The notes under the pieces: generated by a model | Database searches by the model: none | Told to the model about the DNA's origin: nothing | The model's input: only the letters and a program-made list of their open reading frames with translations | Source: Dehalococcoidia bacterium | Lineage (GTDB): Bacteria; Chloroflexota; Dehalococcoidia; UBA6926 | Assembly (NCBI GenBank): GCA_009841045.1 | Contig: VXMO01000057.1 | Location: 21,897 to 85,896 of the forward strand | Length of the DNA: 64,000 nucleotides | Direction of reading: 5' to 3' | Shown here: positions 38,151 through 49,041 of the stretch, piece after piece | Layout: each line of letters opens with the position of its first letter | How positions within the stretch are numbered: the stretch's first letter is position 1 | Program-made: the position numbers and the translations under genes

Positions 38151-39104
38151 TCACCCTCCAAAGACCGTATGCGGGTGCCACCTCCCGGAGGCGGTGCGCC
38201 GCAGCAGCGCAAGCAAAGAACCGTCCGGCGCCAACGCGACGGCGTTGCCCGTTTCCGGTCCCGGAGAAAAGACATCATCGGGTTCCCCGGGCACACTGAT
38301 CCAGTCCCCGGACGCGGCTGCAAGGTCCATGCCGGAGCGCACTCGTCCGGTGAAGCCCGAACGTACTTGCACGGCAGGCCAGCCCGGAAACACGAACTCA
38401 AGCGGAGAGAGCACCTCCGCTGCGTCTTCTCCCGCGAGCGCCTCTTCCGCCTGCTCCAAGCCCAGCGAGTTGAACTTATTGAATGGTCCTACCCGAACAC
38501 GCTGCAGGCCGTCCAATACGCCGCCGCATCCCAGTCGTTCGCCGATGTCCGCCGCGAGTGATCGCACATACATCCCACGCCCACACGCCACGGAAAGACG
38601 GATGCGGGGCAGGGCAAATGACTTCACGTCAACCCCGTAGACCATCACCGCCCTGGGCTCGCGCTGGATTTCCTCACCGCGACGGGCAATCTCATAGAGT
38701 CGTTCTCCCTGGTGTTTGAGAGCGCTGTACATTGGCGGCACCTGCTGGATCTCACCAATAAACTCCGGGATGACATGCCGAACGGCGTCCTCTGTCACGT
38801 CGTCTGTCGTGTTGGTCGCCAACACTGTGCCATCCATATCCAAGGTGTCCGTCACCGTGCCGAGCAGGATTTCTGCCTCATACCCCTTGGCCAGCTCTTC
38901 GATACGGCTACTGAGACGCGTTGCCTGTCCGAAAAGGATTGGAAGCACGCCCTCAGCCGCAGGGTCTAACGTGCCTCCATGACCCACACGCTTCACTCTG
39001 CTGGCGCGCCGCAGGCGCTTAACGACGTCAAATGACGTCATTCCTCGAGGCTTCCAGATTGAGAGAAAGCCGTGCAAGTTAGTGTTTGCCACGCTTTTCC
39101 CCAT
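38151..39104 (-). CDS. truB: tRNA pseudouridine(55) synthase
   Basis: GFLSIWKPRGMTSFDVVKRLRR...RVGHGGTLDPAAEGVLPI. Confidence 0.95.
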   Translation of the reverse strand: MGKSVANTNLHGFLSIWKPRGMTSFDVVKRLRRASRVKRVGHGGTLDPAAEGVLPILFGQATRLSSRIEELAKGYEAEILLGTVTDTLDMDGTVLATNTTDDVTEDAVRHVIPEFIGEIQQVPPMYSALKHQGERLYEIARRGEEIQREPRAVMVYGVDVKSFALPRIRLSVACGRGMYVRSLAADIGERLGCGGVLDGLQRVRVGPFNKFNSLGLEQAEEALAGEDAAEVLSPLEFVFPGWPAVQVRSGFTGRVRSGMDLAAASGDWISVPGEPDDVFSPGPETGNAVALAPDGSLLALLRRTASGRWHPHTVFGG

Positions 39105-39465
39105 TTGCTAATCCGGATGGCTGCTCACCTGGACTGACGCTGTCCAACAGTTGATTGATCCGGTCAGCCCTTGCGATTGTGTCGTCGATGACAAAGTTGA
39201 GTTCAGGGGTTCTCCGTAGCCCGAGTCTCATCAGGCCGCGCTGGAGGAAACCCGAAGCAGAACGCAATCCTTGCAAGGTGCGCTGCGCGTCCTCCTGCTC
39301 GCCCGCCACACTCACCCAAATTCGCGCATGGGCCAAATCCCGCGACGTTTCCACGGCCGTAATCGTAACGATCCCGTCTATGCGCGGGTCATTAATGTCA
39401 CGAGCTAATACCGTGCTGATGTGATCGCGAAGGAGCTCATTGACGCGTTCCGTGCGCCTTGACAT
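39079..39465 (-). CDS. rbfA: Ribosome-binding factor A
   Basis: MSRRTERVNELLRDHISTVLARDINDPRIDGIVTITAVETSRDLAHARIWVSV. Confidence 0.95.
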   Translation of the reverse strand: MSRRTERVNELLRDHISTVLARDINDPRIDGIVTITAVETSRDLAHARIWVSVAGEQEDAQRTLQGLRSASGFLQRGLMRLGLRRTPELNFVIDDTIARADRINQLLDSVSPGEQPSGLANGEKRGKH

Positions 39466-39511
39466 GGAGCCCTCCTATTGCGCCCACTGTAACTGCACGC
39501 CGAAGCGGGGG

Positions 39512-41287
39512 TTAGTAGGACGGCCGCTCCTGCTGCACGTACGTCATGATGACATCGCCCTCTTCGAAGTCCGAGAACCCTTCGATGCCGATGCCGCACT
39601 CCTGGCCCGCGTTCACTTCACGCGCCTCATCACGATAGCGGCGCAGGCTGGCGATGGGAGCGTCCGTGATGACTTCTCCGTCTCGAAGAACGCGCGCCAG
39701 TGACGTGCGGCGCACGCGTCCTTCCGTGACGAGACACCCTGCCACGCGGCCGCCACGGATATCAAAGACCTGCCGAACCTCTGCCCGGCCCTCTTCAACT
39801 TCTTGCAGCAGCGGCGCTGCCAGTCCGCGCAGAGCATTATCAAGATCGTCCAGCAACTGGTAGATGATGGCGTAGTTTCGGATCTCCACCCCGCGTGAGT
39901 CGGCAAGGCGGCGGGCTGCCGTTTCGATGCGGGAGTTGAATCCGAGGATGGTCGCGTCTGAGGCCGTGGCTAACAGAACGTCACCCTCCGTGATTGATCC
40001 AACGTCCGTGTGCAGGATCTTGCCGCGGGTCGACTCGTTACCCAAGCGGGCAATCGAGCTTCGCAGCGCCTCGAGGCTGCCCTGCGTGTCCGCTTTGATG
40101 ATCAGATTCAGGTCTCGAGCGTCTCCGCTGCCGATCTGTGAGGCGTACTGCTCAAGGCTTGACGGTTGTCGTCGGTCGACGGTCTCGGTTGCGTCTGCCC
40201 TTTCCGCGGCAGCCGCCCTCGCATCCTGATCAGACTCGGCAACCTGCAGTACATCACCGGCCCGCGGCACATCAGTCAGACCAAGGATTTCTACGGGCAT
40301 CGATGGCCCCGCCTCGTCAAGGCGATTGCCACGAAAGTCGGTCATCGCCCGAATACGGCCCCACGTTGCTCCCACGAGCACTGTTATTCCGGTCTTCAGT
40401 GTTCCGGACTGCACCAGAACGGTAGCAACCGGGCCGCGGTTCTGATCCAGGCGTGCCTCAATCACCGTTGCACGGGCCGAAACGTCAGGGTCGGCTGTTA
40501 GCTCGGAGATTTCAGCCACAAGCTGTAGAGATTCGAGCAGGTCATCCATGCCGTCGCCCGTTCGTGCAGATATCGGCACACTCAGAACGTCTCCGCCCCA
40601 ATCCTCCACCAACACTTCCTGTTCGGAAAGCTGACGCTTCACGCGCTCGGGATCGGCAGCCGGCACATCCATCTTGTTGATTGCCACAATGATCGGTACA
40701 TCGGCCGCCTTGACGTGGTTGATGGCTTCAATTGTTTGCGGCATTACACCATCGTCCGCCGCCACCACAAGCACGGCGATATCCGTGACGTTCGCTCCAC
40801 GGGCCCGGAGCGTCGTAAACGCTTCGTGGCCCGGTGTATCCAGGAAGGTGATCGGGGTTCCCTGGACATCCACCTGGTATGCGCCGATATGCTGCGTGAT
40901 ACCGCCTGCCTCTCCGTCCGCCACGTTGGTTTTTCGGACGGCGTCAAGGATGCTCGTTTTTCCGTGGTCAACATGGCCGAGGACCGTGACGACGGGAGGA
41001 CGCGGCTGGGCGTTTTCCGTCTTTTCCGCGTCCGCCATCCGCTCACCCAGAGCGGCGTCCGCAGCCTCTGCTTCCTTGACGTCAAAGCCGTAGAATTTCG
41101 CGATTGGCGTGGCGACATCAGCGTCGATGGCATCGTTCAGGCCCGCCATCACGCCCATGCGCATCAGATTCTTGATGACCTCAACGGGATTCGCGCCAAC
41201 GTGCTCCGCGAGTTCGCCCACGGTGATCCCACGGGACAACTCCAGCACCCGCTCTTCGGAGTCCGCCGCGCGTCGCTGTGTGGTCAT
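39512..41287 (-). CDS. infB: Translation initiation factor IF-2
   Basis: [45 protein letters not shown]. Confidence 0.97.
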   Translation of the reverse strand: MTTQRRAADSEERVLELSRGITVGELAEHVGANPVEVIKNLMRMGVMAGLNDAIDADVATPIAKFYGFDVKEAEAADAALGERMADAEKTENAQPRPPVVTVLGHVDHGKTSILDAVRKTNVADGEAGGITQHIGAYQVDVQGTPITFLDTPGHEAFTTLRARGANVTDIAVLVVAADDGVMPQTIEAINHVKAADVPIIVAINKMDVPAADPERVKRQLSEQEVLVEDWGGDVLSVPISARTGDGMDDLLESLQLVAEISELTADPDVSARATVIEARLDQNRGPVATVLVQSGTLKTGITVLVGATWGRIRAMTDFRGNRLDEAGPSMPVEILGLTDVPRAGDVLQVAESDQDARAAAAERADATETVDRRQPSSLEQYASQIGSGDARDLNLIIKADTQGSLEALRSSIARLGNESTRGKILHTDVGSITEGDVLLATASDATILGFNSRIETAARRLADSRGVEIRNYAIIYQLLDDLDNALRGLAAPLLQEVEEGRAEVRQVFDIRGGRVAGCLVTEGRVRRTSLARVLRDGEVITDAPIASLRRYRDEAREVNAGQECGIGIEGFSDFEEGDVIMTYVQQERPSY

Positions 41288-41628
41288 GACGAGGTCACCT
41301 CGCCGCCCCGACGGCTCTCAATTACGGTTTGAGCCTCTTGATGGATGCGATTACGCTCCTCTGACGACAGAGGCGTCCCGATTAGCAGGCGATTTTCAAG
41401 ATATGGGCCGCGCAGGCCACGTTCCAGGCACTTATCGTTCGCGCAGAGATACGCGCCGCGTCCAGAGAGCTTGCCGGTGCCGTCAACCGAAACCACGCCG
41501 GAGATGCTACGAACAACCCGCACGAGCTCATGCTTGGCTCGTGTCTGCCGGCAGGCGATGCACGTCCTCTGTGGTTTGCGCCGCGCCTCCGTGCCCTGTC
41601 GCTGTCGCCCTCTTGTTTCTACCGTCAC
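41284..41628 (-). CDS. ylxR: YlxR-family (DUF448) protein
   Basis: RTCIACRQTRAKHELVRVVR...GRGAYLCANDKCLE; ATGA overlap with infB. Confidence 0.92.
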   Translation of the reverse strand: MTVETRGRQRQGTEARRKPQRTCIACRQTRAKHELVRVVRSISGVVSVDGTGKLSGRGAYLCANDKCLERGLRGPYLENRLLIGTPLSSEERNRIHQEAQTVIESRRGGEVTSS

Positions 41629-41630
41629 GT

Positions 41631-43277
41631 CTAGCGGTTGCCGCCTCTCCTCCCGCCGCGCCGTTCGTCTCGGCCGCCACGGAAACGCCCGCCGCGTTCC
41701 GGGAAAATATCCTCAGCGAATCGGATGCCACCGCTCGTCTCGCCCTGACGCTCTGACTGGTATTCCTGCAGGAATGCATCGAAGTCGAATGACGCCGATT
41801 CCTCGTCGCTCTCATCGGCCTCTTCGTCTTCGTCGTCCTCGTCAGATTCCGCCTCGGCCTCTTCAAGAGCGCGCAACAGCGCCTCTTCCTCTTCCTGCAG
41901 CTTACGAAGCTCTTCTTCGATATCCTCTTCGGTCTGGGAAGCCTCGGGAGCGGCAGCCTCAGTGGTCTGCGCCTCGTCGGTTGGCGAAACCTCGGCGGTA
42001 GCCACAGCTTCGAGCTCCTCAGCAGCTTCAACCTCGTTCTCGTCGGTCTCGGCTGACTCAACCGTTGTTGCGGCTGCAAGCGTCTCCTCTACCGGAGCTG
42101 CTTCCGCTGCCGCCTCGGCCTCAGCCTCTTCGGCCACGCTGACGGCCTCTGCCACGACGGCGTCAACCTCAGGCTCTTCCGTTTCAACGGATTGCTCAGC
42201 CACAGCAGCCTGCTCCGGCCCGCGCGCCGCGCGCTCCGCTTCTTCCGCCAATACCTCTGACGTGCTGCGGATGTCTATTCTCCAGCCGGTCAGGCGCGCC
42301 GCAAGCCGGGCATTAAGGCCCTCTCGGCCAATTGCAAGCGATAACTGCTGCTCCGGCACGACCACAAGCGCCGAACGATCACCCGTGATCTCCACGCGTG
42401 ACGTCTGCGCCGGACTCAATGCGTGCCCAATGTAAACGGATGGGTCTTCATTCCACGGAATGACGTCGATCTTCTCGCCGTGCAGTTCATTGACGATGTT
42501 CTGGATGCGCACGCCCCGCAAGCCGACGCACGAACCAACGGGGTCGACACCTTCCTGTCGTGCCTCGACGGCCACCTTGGAACGATAGCCGGGTTCTCGC
42601 GCGACGTTCCTGATGACAACTGTGCCGCTCATGATCTCCGGGACTTCCAGTTCAAATAGCCGACGAATCAGGTCACGATGAGCTCGTGATACCAGGATCC
42701 TTGGCCCGCGAATACCCTTTTCGACTTCCTGGATAAGGACACGGATGCGCTGGCGGGGATAGTATTGCTCGCTTGGCACCTGCTCTGTGTGCAGAAGAGT
42801 TGCCTCAGTCCGTCCTAGTCCGACGATGACCTGCCCCTGCTCAACCTTTTGCACCACACCGGTCATCAACTCATTGATGCGGCCGGCGTATTCGTCATAG
42901 ACCTGGTCTCGCTCGGCCTCACGGAGGCGCTGCATGACCACCTGCTTTGCAGTCTGCGCGGCGATGCGGCCTGCGTCCTCCGGGCTCTCCTCCACAGAGA
43001 TTACGTCGCCAATTTGGGCGCCGGGTTTGATCAGGCGAGCATCCTCGAGCGTGATCTCTTCGGCTGGTTGGTTAACTGTCTCGACGACGGCCTTGTTGAG
43101 GGTGACGATAATCTCGCCGGTCGTGGGCAGTATCTGCACCTCGATGTCATCGGTCTCGGTTCCATCGCGCTTGTACGCAGATCTCACCGCGTCCTCAATG
43201 GCTCCGAGAACGACATCACGAGGCAGTCGGCGTTCCGTCGCCAACTGCGTTACCGCGAGCAAGAAATCGCTCTTCAT
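41631..43277 (-). CDS. nusA: Transcription termination/antitermination protein NusA with long acidic and RGG-rich tail
   Basis: ATG 43277: [79 protein letters not shown]. Confidence 0.96.
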   Translation of the reverse strand: MKSDFLLAVTQLATERRLPRDVVLGAIEDAVRSAYKRDGTETDDIEVQILPTTGEIIVTLNKAVVETVNQPAEEITLEDARLIKPGAQIGDVISVEESPEDAGRIAAQTAKQVVMQRLREAERDQVYDEYAGRINELMTGVVQKVEQGQVIVGLGRTEATLLHTEQVPSEQYYPRQRIRVLIQEVEKGIRGPRILVSRAHRDLIRRLFELEVPEIMSGTVVIRNVAREPGYRSKVAVEARQEGVDPVGSCVGLRGVRIQNIVNELHGEKIDVIPWNEDPSVYIGHALSPAQTSRVEITGDRSALVVVPEQQLSLAIGREGLNARLAARLTGWRIDIRSTSEVLAEEAERAARGPEQAAVAEQSVETEEPEVDAVVAEAVSVAEEAEAEAAAEAAPVEETLAAATTVESAETDENEVEAAEELEAVATAEVSPTDEAQTTEAAAPEASQTEEDIEEELRKLQEEEEALLRALEEAEAESDEDDEDEEADESDEESASFDFDAFLQEYQSERQGETSGGIRFAEDIFPERGGRFRGGRDERRGGRRGGNR

Positions 43278-43483
43278 ACCTGCCTCATTTCCGTTGCCGG
43301 ACAGTCTCCTGCAACAATCGCCGCTAATAAAAAAAGTGGGATTGCCGCCCCACCTCTCAATACGCGCGGTTCTCGTTGCCTTACAGGGCAAAGTTTACCA
43401 TCCGAACCCCCGCGCGGCAATTTTTTGAGCCTTCTGCCCGCAGCGGAACGACGGCCAGTGTCATTCTGAGCGGGGCGATGGAT

Positions 43484-44890
43484 CTACCCCTGTTCGCCAT
43501 CTCCTGCAACAGGCAAACGCAGCGAGAAAACAGACCCTTGGCCGATGTCACTCTCGACATGCACCTCGCCTTGGTGAGCCTCCACGACTTGTCTTACGAT
43601 GGCGAGGCCCAATCCTCCTCCCCGCATCCCACTTTCGTCGCCTTGTCCAACGCGATTCATGAGCATTGAAATATCGTTCGGCGAAATGCCAATGCCCGTA
43701 TCCCTGACGCGGAGCCGCACGGAGGCGTTGCCGCTGTCCGCGGAGACGGTCACGCGCCCGCCGGCCGGTGTGAACTTGATGGCGTTATGCACAAGGTTGA
43801 CCATCGCCTGGTGGAGGCGACCCGGGTCTGCGTTGATTTCGGGCAGGCCGGGCTGCAGGTCAACAACCAACTCAATGTCGGCGCGCGACGCCATCGACGC
43901 CATCATTCCAACACAGCGGTCGATTATGTCTCCTACGTCAATTGGTTGCAGAGACAAACGCGTCCACCCCATCTCCATCCGTGACAGGTCAAGCAGACTC
44001 TCCACGAACGTGGTCAACCGCTGTACTTCAACAAGGGCGCTTGAAACGAAGGGTCTCGCCGCGTCCTGATCATCGATTGCCCCCAGGTCCAGAGTCTCAA
44101 GGGTTGCCTGGATTCCAGCGAGCGGCGTGCGGATCTCGTGTGACACATTCGCAAGAAACTCGTGACGCAGCCGTTGTGCCCGGTGCTCCTCAGACACGTC
44201 GTATGCCGCAAGTAGAACGCGTCGCTCTCTGCCTTCCCGATAGGGCGATGCAACGAGCCGCGTCGTGCGGGCGGGTTCGCCGCCGTGCGTTATTTCACCC
44301 ACCGCCGCTGCCTGTTCTCGCAGGGCGCTGCGCGCAATCTCCGCCGCCTCGTAGTCACGTACCAATCCAATGAGCGTGGTCGTCTCATCGACCTGCTGCG
44401 TGAAGGCGAACAACTGGGCCGCTGCCGGGTTCGCAAGCAGCACATGCTCATCCTCCGAAAGCACAATCACCCCAACGTTCAGGTTGTCCAGAATGGAAAC
44501 CAGCCGCGTTTGCTGGGTTTCCACGATGTTGGAAATGCCGCGTTCTTCCTGCATCAGCCGGCTGATCAGCAGCGCAATGTCACGCACCTGTGGAGTCGTA
44601 GTAGCAAAATCCTCAGGGACCGGTGGCTGACCGGCCCGAAGCGTTCGAGCGAGGCGCTGCAAGGGCGCCGCCATGCGCTGCCTCGTAACCACCAAGAGCA
44701 AGACGATGAGGATGCCCGCGGCAACTGATGAGGACAGGAGAAGCCGCCGATAGGGTTCAACGTCGGCTCCCCCGGCGTCCTCCCCGATCTGGCCAAGCTG
44801 GATCCAGGAGATGATCGCTAACGCGATGAGGCCAAGAATCAAGCTGCCCCACAGGGCCAACCCGATACGGCCCTGCATTATCCGGGGCAT
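43484..44890 (-). CDS. Sensor histidine kinase (PhoR-like)
   Basis: TM N-term, PAS-like region, FLANVSHEIRTPLAGIQATLETL (H-box), MVNLVHNAIKFTPAGG (N-box), GGGLGLAIVRQVVEAHQG. Confidence 0.94.
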   Translation of the reverse strand: MPRIMQGRIGLALWGSLILGLIALAIISWIQLGQIGEDAGGADVEPYRRLLLSSSVAAGILIVLLLVVTRQRMAAPLQRLARTLRAGQPPVPEDFATTTPQVRDIALLISRLMQEERGISNIVETQQTRLVSILDNLNVGVIVLSEDEHVLLANPAAAQLFAFTQQVDETTTLIGLVRDYEAAEIARSALREQAAAVGEITHGGEPARTTRLVASPYREGRERRVLLAAYDVSEEHRAQRLRHEFLANVSHEIRTPLAGIQATLETLDLGAIDDQDAARPFVSSALVEVQRLTTFVESLLDLSRMEMGWTRLSLQPIDVGDIIDRCVGMMASMASRADIELVVDLQPGLPEINADPGRLHQAMVNLVHNAIKFTPAGGRVTVSADSGNASVRLRVRDTGIGISPNDISMLMNRVGQGDESGMRGGGLGLAIVRQVVEAHQGEVHVESDIGQGSVFSLRLPVAGDGEQG

Positions 44891-45586
44891 TCACGCCTCC
44901 AGTTTGTAGCCGACGCCCCTCACCGTGAGGAGAATCTTCGGACGAGCCGGATCATCCTCTATTTTCTGCCGCAGCCATCGCATATGCACATCAACAGTGC
45001 GGCTTCCCTGGGGATACGAGTATTTCCAGACGCGATCCAGCAAGGTTTCACGGCTGAATACGATGCCGCGATTCTCGGCCAGGAATGACAGCATTTCGAA
45101 TTCAAGCGGTGTCAGTGTTATCTCCTCGCCCTTGTGGGTTACGCGATGCGCCAGGCGGTCGATGATTGTCTCACCGAACTCGACGGTATCCGTCTGTTTC
45201 GCATCAGCCTCTTGGGATGAGCGACGCAGGATGGCCTTGATACGGGCAAGTAGCTCACGCATGGAGAAAGGCTTGGTCATGTAATCATCGCCGCCCATCT
45301 CAAGCCCAACGATCTTGTCTACTTCGGACTGCCGTGCCGTCAACATCAGGATTGGCACGGAACTGCGGCTGCGGACTGTCCGGCACAACTCAAGGCCGTC
45401 CGCATCCGGTAGGCCGAGGTCGAGAACGATAAAGTTCGGCATCTGCCTGTCCATCCTGGCGAGCGCCTCCGCGGATGTGGCGGCGGAACTTACCGCATAC
45501 CCCTCACGGCTCAGAGAATAGGTCAGCGCTTCCCGCAACGCGGGCTCGTCATCAACGATCAGGATGGATGTCTCGGCGATTGTCAT
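44891..45586 (-). CDS. OmpR/PhoP-family response regulator
   Basis: ILIVDDEPALREAL...FIVLDLGLPDADGLELCR...MTKPFSMRELLARI; winged-helix SRTVDVHMRWLRQKIEDDP. Confidence 0.96.
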   Translation of the reverse strand: MTIAETSILIVDDEPALREALTYSLSREGYAVSSAATSAEALARMDRQMPNFIVLDLGLPDADGLELCRTVRSRSSVPILMLTARQSEVDKIVGLEMGGDDYMTKPFSMRELLARIKAILRRSSQEADAKQTDTVEFGETIIDRLAHRVTHKGEEITLTPLEFEMLSFLAENRGIVFSRETLLDRVWKYSYPQGSRTVDVHMRWLRQKIEDDPARPKILLTVRGVGYKLEA

Positions 45587-45686
45587 TTCGCCTTCCGTTC
45601 AGCGCCCTTCGTATTGTCATCATACAAGGACACGCACGACCCTAATGGTCACGTTAGTGTGATCAGTTTAGGACGCCGTAAAGAAT

Positions 45687-45710
45687 GAGGGGAGCCTGAT
45701 GGCTCCCCTC
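45687..45710 (-). terminator. Hairpin downstream of the A-type Fe-S protein gene
   Basis: GAGGGGAGCC-TGAT-GGCTCCCCTC; weak T-rich tail on minus strand. Confidence 0.45.
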
Positions 45711-45733
45711 GGTATTCGCGATTCCGCTGCGGA

Positions 45734-46180
45734 CTAATGAGCTTGGGTAGCTCCCGCCGTCTCCTCGGCGTGTTCCTCATGCCCGCATGCGCAGGCTCCT
45801 GCTCCAGCGCCGCCGCACGCGCACGCGCCGCCACCTGCTCCGTGACCGCCGCAACCGCAGGCTCCTCCGCCACCGCCACCACATGCGCAAGCTCCGCCGC
45901 CCATGTTGGGGTTGCGAATCGTGAAGCCTGTCCGCTCAAGGCTGTCAATGAAGTCAATCTCGGAGCCGATGACCCACGGAAGACTTTCCTCATCCACGAC
46001 GACCTTGACGCCGAAACTCTCAATCACCTCGTCCGCGTCGCTTGGGTCAGGCTCAATGGCCATGCCGTATGCGGGCTGTCCATTGTCATCGCCCTTGACG
46101 AATACTCGCAGAGCGGCACCCTCGGTCTCCTGCTCCTTGAACAGATCAAGAATCTTCTCGGCAGCCGACTCAGTAAGCAT
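45734..46180 (-). CDS. A-type iron-sulfur carrier-like (HesB/IscA/ErpA) protein with Gly/Cys-rich tail
   Basis: ATG 46180: MLTESAAEKILDLFKEQE...YGMAIEPDPSDADEVIESFGVKVVVDEESLPWVIGSEIDFIDSLERTGFTIRNPNMGGGACACGGGGGGACGCGG... Confidence 0.85.
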   Translation of the reverse strand: MLTESAAEKILDLFKEQETEGAALRVFVKGDDNGQPAYGMAIEPDPSDADEVIESFGVKVVVDEESLPWVIGSEIDFIDSLERTGFTIRNPNMGGGACACGGGGGGACGCGGHGAGGGACACGGAGAGACACGHEEHAEETAGATQAH

Positions 46181-46323
46181 AATCACGACTTCACCCTCCA
46201 AATGACGTGCGTATCGACAGAACGTCAATTTAGGGCAGTATACATGCAGGCCCGCAAAGGTGTCCACGCAGGATGTGCCGCCGGCCTAATGGGACCACCA
46301 ATCAAAGAGTGGGAGAAAAGGAC

Positions 46324-46704
46324 ATGAATCTCTATCCCGGTCGCTTCGTCATTTCCCGGTCAGATGAGGGGGACTTCTGGGCTGAAACGGCACCCGGCGG
46401 AGTCAACATCATGCGCGGGCAAGCCACGCGCCCCGACGAGGGGGAGATTATTCTCAATGTTCGCCCGGACCAGATCGAAAGACTCGATGCGTGGGCGCAC
46501 CAGGAAGGGTTAATTGTCTCGTTCAGCGGCGTGCTTGCCAAGCAGATTAAGGATTTGTCGAGGGAGGTTGGACTATCTCCCCAGAACTTCGTTCTCGAGG
46601 CGCTGAACGCCTTCATCCAGGCAGGCGAGATGGCTGCAAGCCACGGTCATGCCCACACCCCGCCGCCTGTCCAGAACATCGAGCTTGAGGGCCCGCGAAG
46701 CTAA
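46324..46704 (+). CDS. Hypothetical protein
   Basis: MNLYPGRFVISRSDEGDFWAETAPGGVNIMRGQATRPDEGEII... ORF downstream of a GAGAAAAGG region; 126 aa. Confidence 0.6.
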   Translation: MNLYPGRFVISRSDEGDFWAETAPGGVNIMRGQATRPDEGEIILNVRPDQIERLDAWAHQEGLIVSFSGVLAKQIKDLSREVGLSPQNFVLEALNAFIQAGEMAASHGHAHTPPPVQNIELEGPRS

Positions 46705-48035
46705 AGAAGCAGAAGTGACGGACGTTCCAGGATCCGCCGTATCTCGTTCATGAAACGCGCGCCCTCCGCGCCGTCTGTGGCCCGGTGATCCGCGGAGAGG
46801 GTCGCCGACATCATCTCCGCCACAACCACCTGACCATCTCGCGCAACAGGGGTGGACTGCACTGACCCTACGGCAATCGCGCCTGCGTTCGGTGGCGTGA
46901 TGATGGCTACAAAGTCCTTCACGTCATACATGCCCAGATTGGACACCGCGAATCCCACTCCGCTGACCTCGTTCGGACGCAGGCGTCCCTCGCGGGCCCG
47001 CCGCGACAAATCCCGTGAACGCGCCGCCGTTTCGATGAGGCTGGCGTCGCCAACATCCGGCATCGACGGCGCGATGAGGCCGCCCCCATCCGTAGCCACG
47101 GCGATGGACACATCAATGGTTGGATTCGGAATGATCCCCTCCGCCTGCACGGTTACGTTGAAATGGAGATGAGAGCGCAGCGCCGTGGCGACTGCCTTGA
47201 TGACGAGATCGTTTACCGTGACGCGGTTCTCCGCGTCCAGTTCCTCATTGATTTCCGCGCGCATTTGAACGGCGCGTGTCATGTCGATTTCTACTGTCAC
47301 GTAGTAATGGGGCGCGGTTAGCTTGCTGAGAGACATTCGCCGCGCGATGGCCTGTCGCATCGGTGGCAGGCCCGCCGGCACCACAATTCCTACCTGACCT
47401 GACGCGGGCGGCTCGGCGACGGTGATTCCATCGCCCGGCTCCGGAGCAGTCGGTTCAACCTGTGCCGGCGCTTGAGGAATGACAGGCTCCGACGCCGCAG
47501 CCCCTCTAGTCTCCAACCAGACTTCGATATCGCCGCGTGTGATTCGTCCGCGAGGACCGGTGCCGGTCACGTTGGCCTGCACCTCCGCCACGGAAACACC
47601 TGCCTGCTCCGCGATGCGGCGTGCCACGGGAGTTACCGGAGCGCTCGCGGACGGCGTCTCCTCTCTAGCGGTTTCAGCAGGTGCGGCAGCTTCGACCGGC
47701 TCCGGCGGTGCAGGGGGTGTGGGGGGTGTGGAATCTGCGGGTGGCGCTGCAGCACGTGGAGAGGGCGTGGGTGCCGCAACATCCGGGATGTCTTCCCCCG
47801 GCGCTGTGATCAGGCCTATCGTTTCGCCTACGGGCACCATGACGCCCTCGGGCACCAGGATTCGGGCCATGACGCCTGATTCGTATGCCTCAAGCTCAAC
47901 GGTCGCCTTATCCGTCTCGATTTCGGCGATGGTCTCACCGCGCGTGACCGCATCGCCCTCGTGCTTCAGCCACCGCACAACCATTCCTTCGGTCATGTCG
48001 AAGCCCATCTGCGGCATGATTACGTCACTTGCCAC
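46701..48035 (-). CDS. pdhC: Dihydrolipoamide acyltransferase (E2) of 2-oxoacid dehydrogenase complex
   Basis: Lipoyl domain EIETDKATVELEAYESG, E3-binding PVARRIAEQAGVSVAEVQ, catalytic LSADHRATDGAEGARF. Confidence 0.94.
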   Translation of the reverse strand: MASDVIMPQMGFDMTEGMVVRWLKHEGDAVTRGETIAEIETDKATVELEAYESGVMARILVPEGVMVPVGETIGLITAPGEDIPDVAAPTPSPRAAAPPADSTPPTPPAPPEPVEAAAPAETAREETPSASAPVTPVARRIAEQAGVSVAEVQANVTGTGPRGRITRGDIEVWLETRGAAASEPVIPQAPAQVEPTAPEPGDGITVAEPPASGQVGIVVPAGLPPMRQAIARRMSLSKLTAPHYYVTVEIDMTRAVQMRAEINEELDAENRVTVNDLVIKAVATALRSHLHFNVTVQAEGIIPNPTIDVSIAVATDGGGLIAPSMPDVGDASLIETAARSRDLSRRAREGRLRPNEVSGVGFAVSNLGMYDVKDFVAIITPPNAGAIAVGSVQSTPVARDGQVVVAEMMSATLSADHRATDGAEGARFMNEIRRILERPSLLLL

Positions 48036-48059
48036 GTCTGCCTCTCCCTTCGATGCGAC

Positions 48060-49031
48060 CTAGAACAGGCTCCGAACCTTATCCGCCACCATCTCCGGCG
48101 TCGGAATCGTCAGCAGCTCCAGAGGACGGGAATACGGCGTTGGCACATTTACCCCGCCGACCCGCAGCGCAGGTCCGTCCAGCGAGTCAAATGCCTTCTC
48201 ATTGATCTGGGCGATGATCTCGCCCGCGAATCCGCCGAACTCCCACGTTTCCTCGACGACAACCGCCCGATTGGTCTTGTGGACGGAATCGATGAATGTC
48301 TGCGTATCCAACGGCAATAGGGAGCGCAGGTCGATCACCTCGGCATCGATGCCGTCCTCCTCCAGCAGTTCTGCCGCTTGCAGGGCCACGGGCACCATCC
48401 TCAGGTAGGCAATGATGCTCACATCCGTCCCGCCGCGCGCCACGCGCGCCGAGCCGAAGGGTATCGTATAGTGCTCGTCCGGCACCTCTGAACGGCTCCC
48501 ATAGAGGAGGGAGTGCTCCACGTACATCACGGGGTTGGGATCAGCGACGGCGGTTCGCAACAGGCCCAGCGCGTCCGCTGCGTTGGACGGCGTCACCACC
48601 TTGAGTCCCGGTACACGCGCGTACCATGCCTCAAGGCTCTGCGAGTGGGTTGCGGCGAGCATGTTGCCTCCGCCGCTCACCGTTCGAATCACAATTGGCA
48701 CGCTGATTTGCCCGCCTGACATATAGCGAGCCTTGGCGGCGATGTGGACTATTTGATCCATGGCCAGCAGTGAGAAGTTGATCGTCATGATTTCGACAAT
48801 TGGGCTCATGCCCGCAATCGCCGCGCCGATGCCCGTGCCGACGAAACCGGATTCGGCAATCGGCGTGTCGATAATGCGCTCCTCGCCGTACTCCTCCATA
48901 AACCCCTTGGTCACGGCATAGGAGCCACCGTAGGCGCCCACGTCCTCACCCATGATGAACGTCTCAGGATTGGACTGAAGCGCCTCCTCCAGCCCGGCGC
49001 GGATTGCCTCACGGTACGTCAGTTGCGCCAC
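48060..49031 (-). CDS. pdhB: Pyruvate dehydrogenase E1 beta subunit
   Basis: AQLTYREAIRAGLEEAL...MGEDVGAYGGSYAVTKGF...RIIDTPIAESGFVGTGIGAA. Confidence 0.95.
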   Translation of the reverse strand: MAQLTYREAIRAGLEEALQSNPETFIMGEDVGAYGGSYAVTKGFMEEYGEERIIDTPIAESGFVGTGIGAAIAGMSPIVEIMTINFSLLAMDQIVHIAAKARYMSGGQISVPIVIRTVSGGGNMLAATHSQSLEAWYARVPGLKVVTPSNAADALGLLRTAVADPNPVMYVEHSLLYGSRSEVPDEHYTIPFGSARVARGGTDVSIIAYLRMVPVALQAAELLEEDGIDAEVIDLRSLLPLDTQTFIDSVHKTNRAVVVEETWEFGGFAGEIIAQINEKAFDSLDGPALRVGGVNVPTPYSRPLELLTIPTPEMVADKVRSLF

Positions 49032-49041
49032 GTCTGACTCC

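Noticed and set aside
41960-42240. GAG/GCC-rich repetitive DNA
   Set aside because: Coding sequence for the acidic tail of NusA, not an independent repeat.
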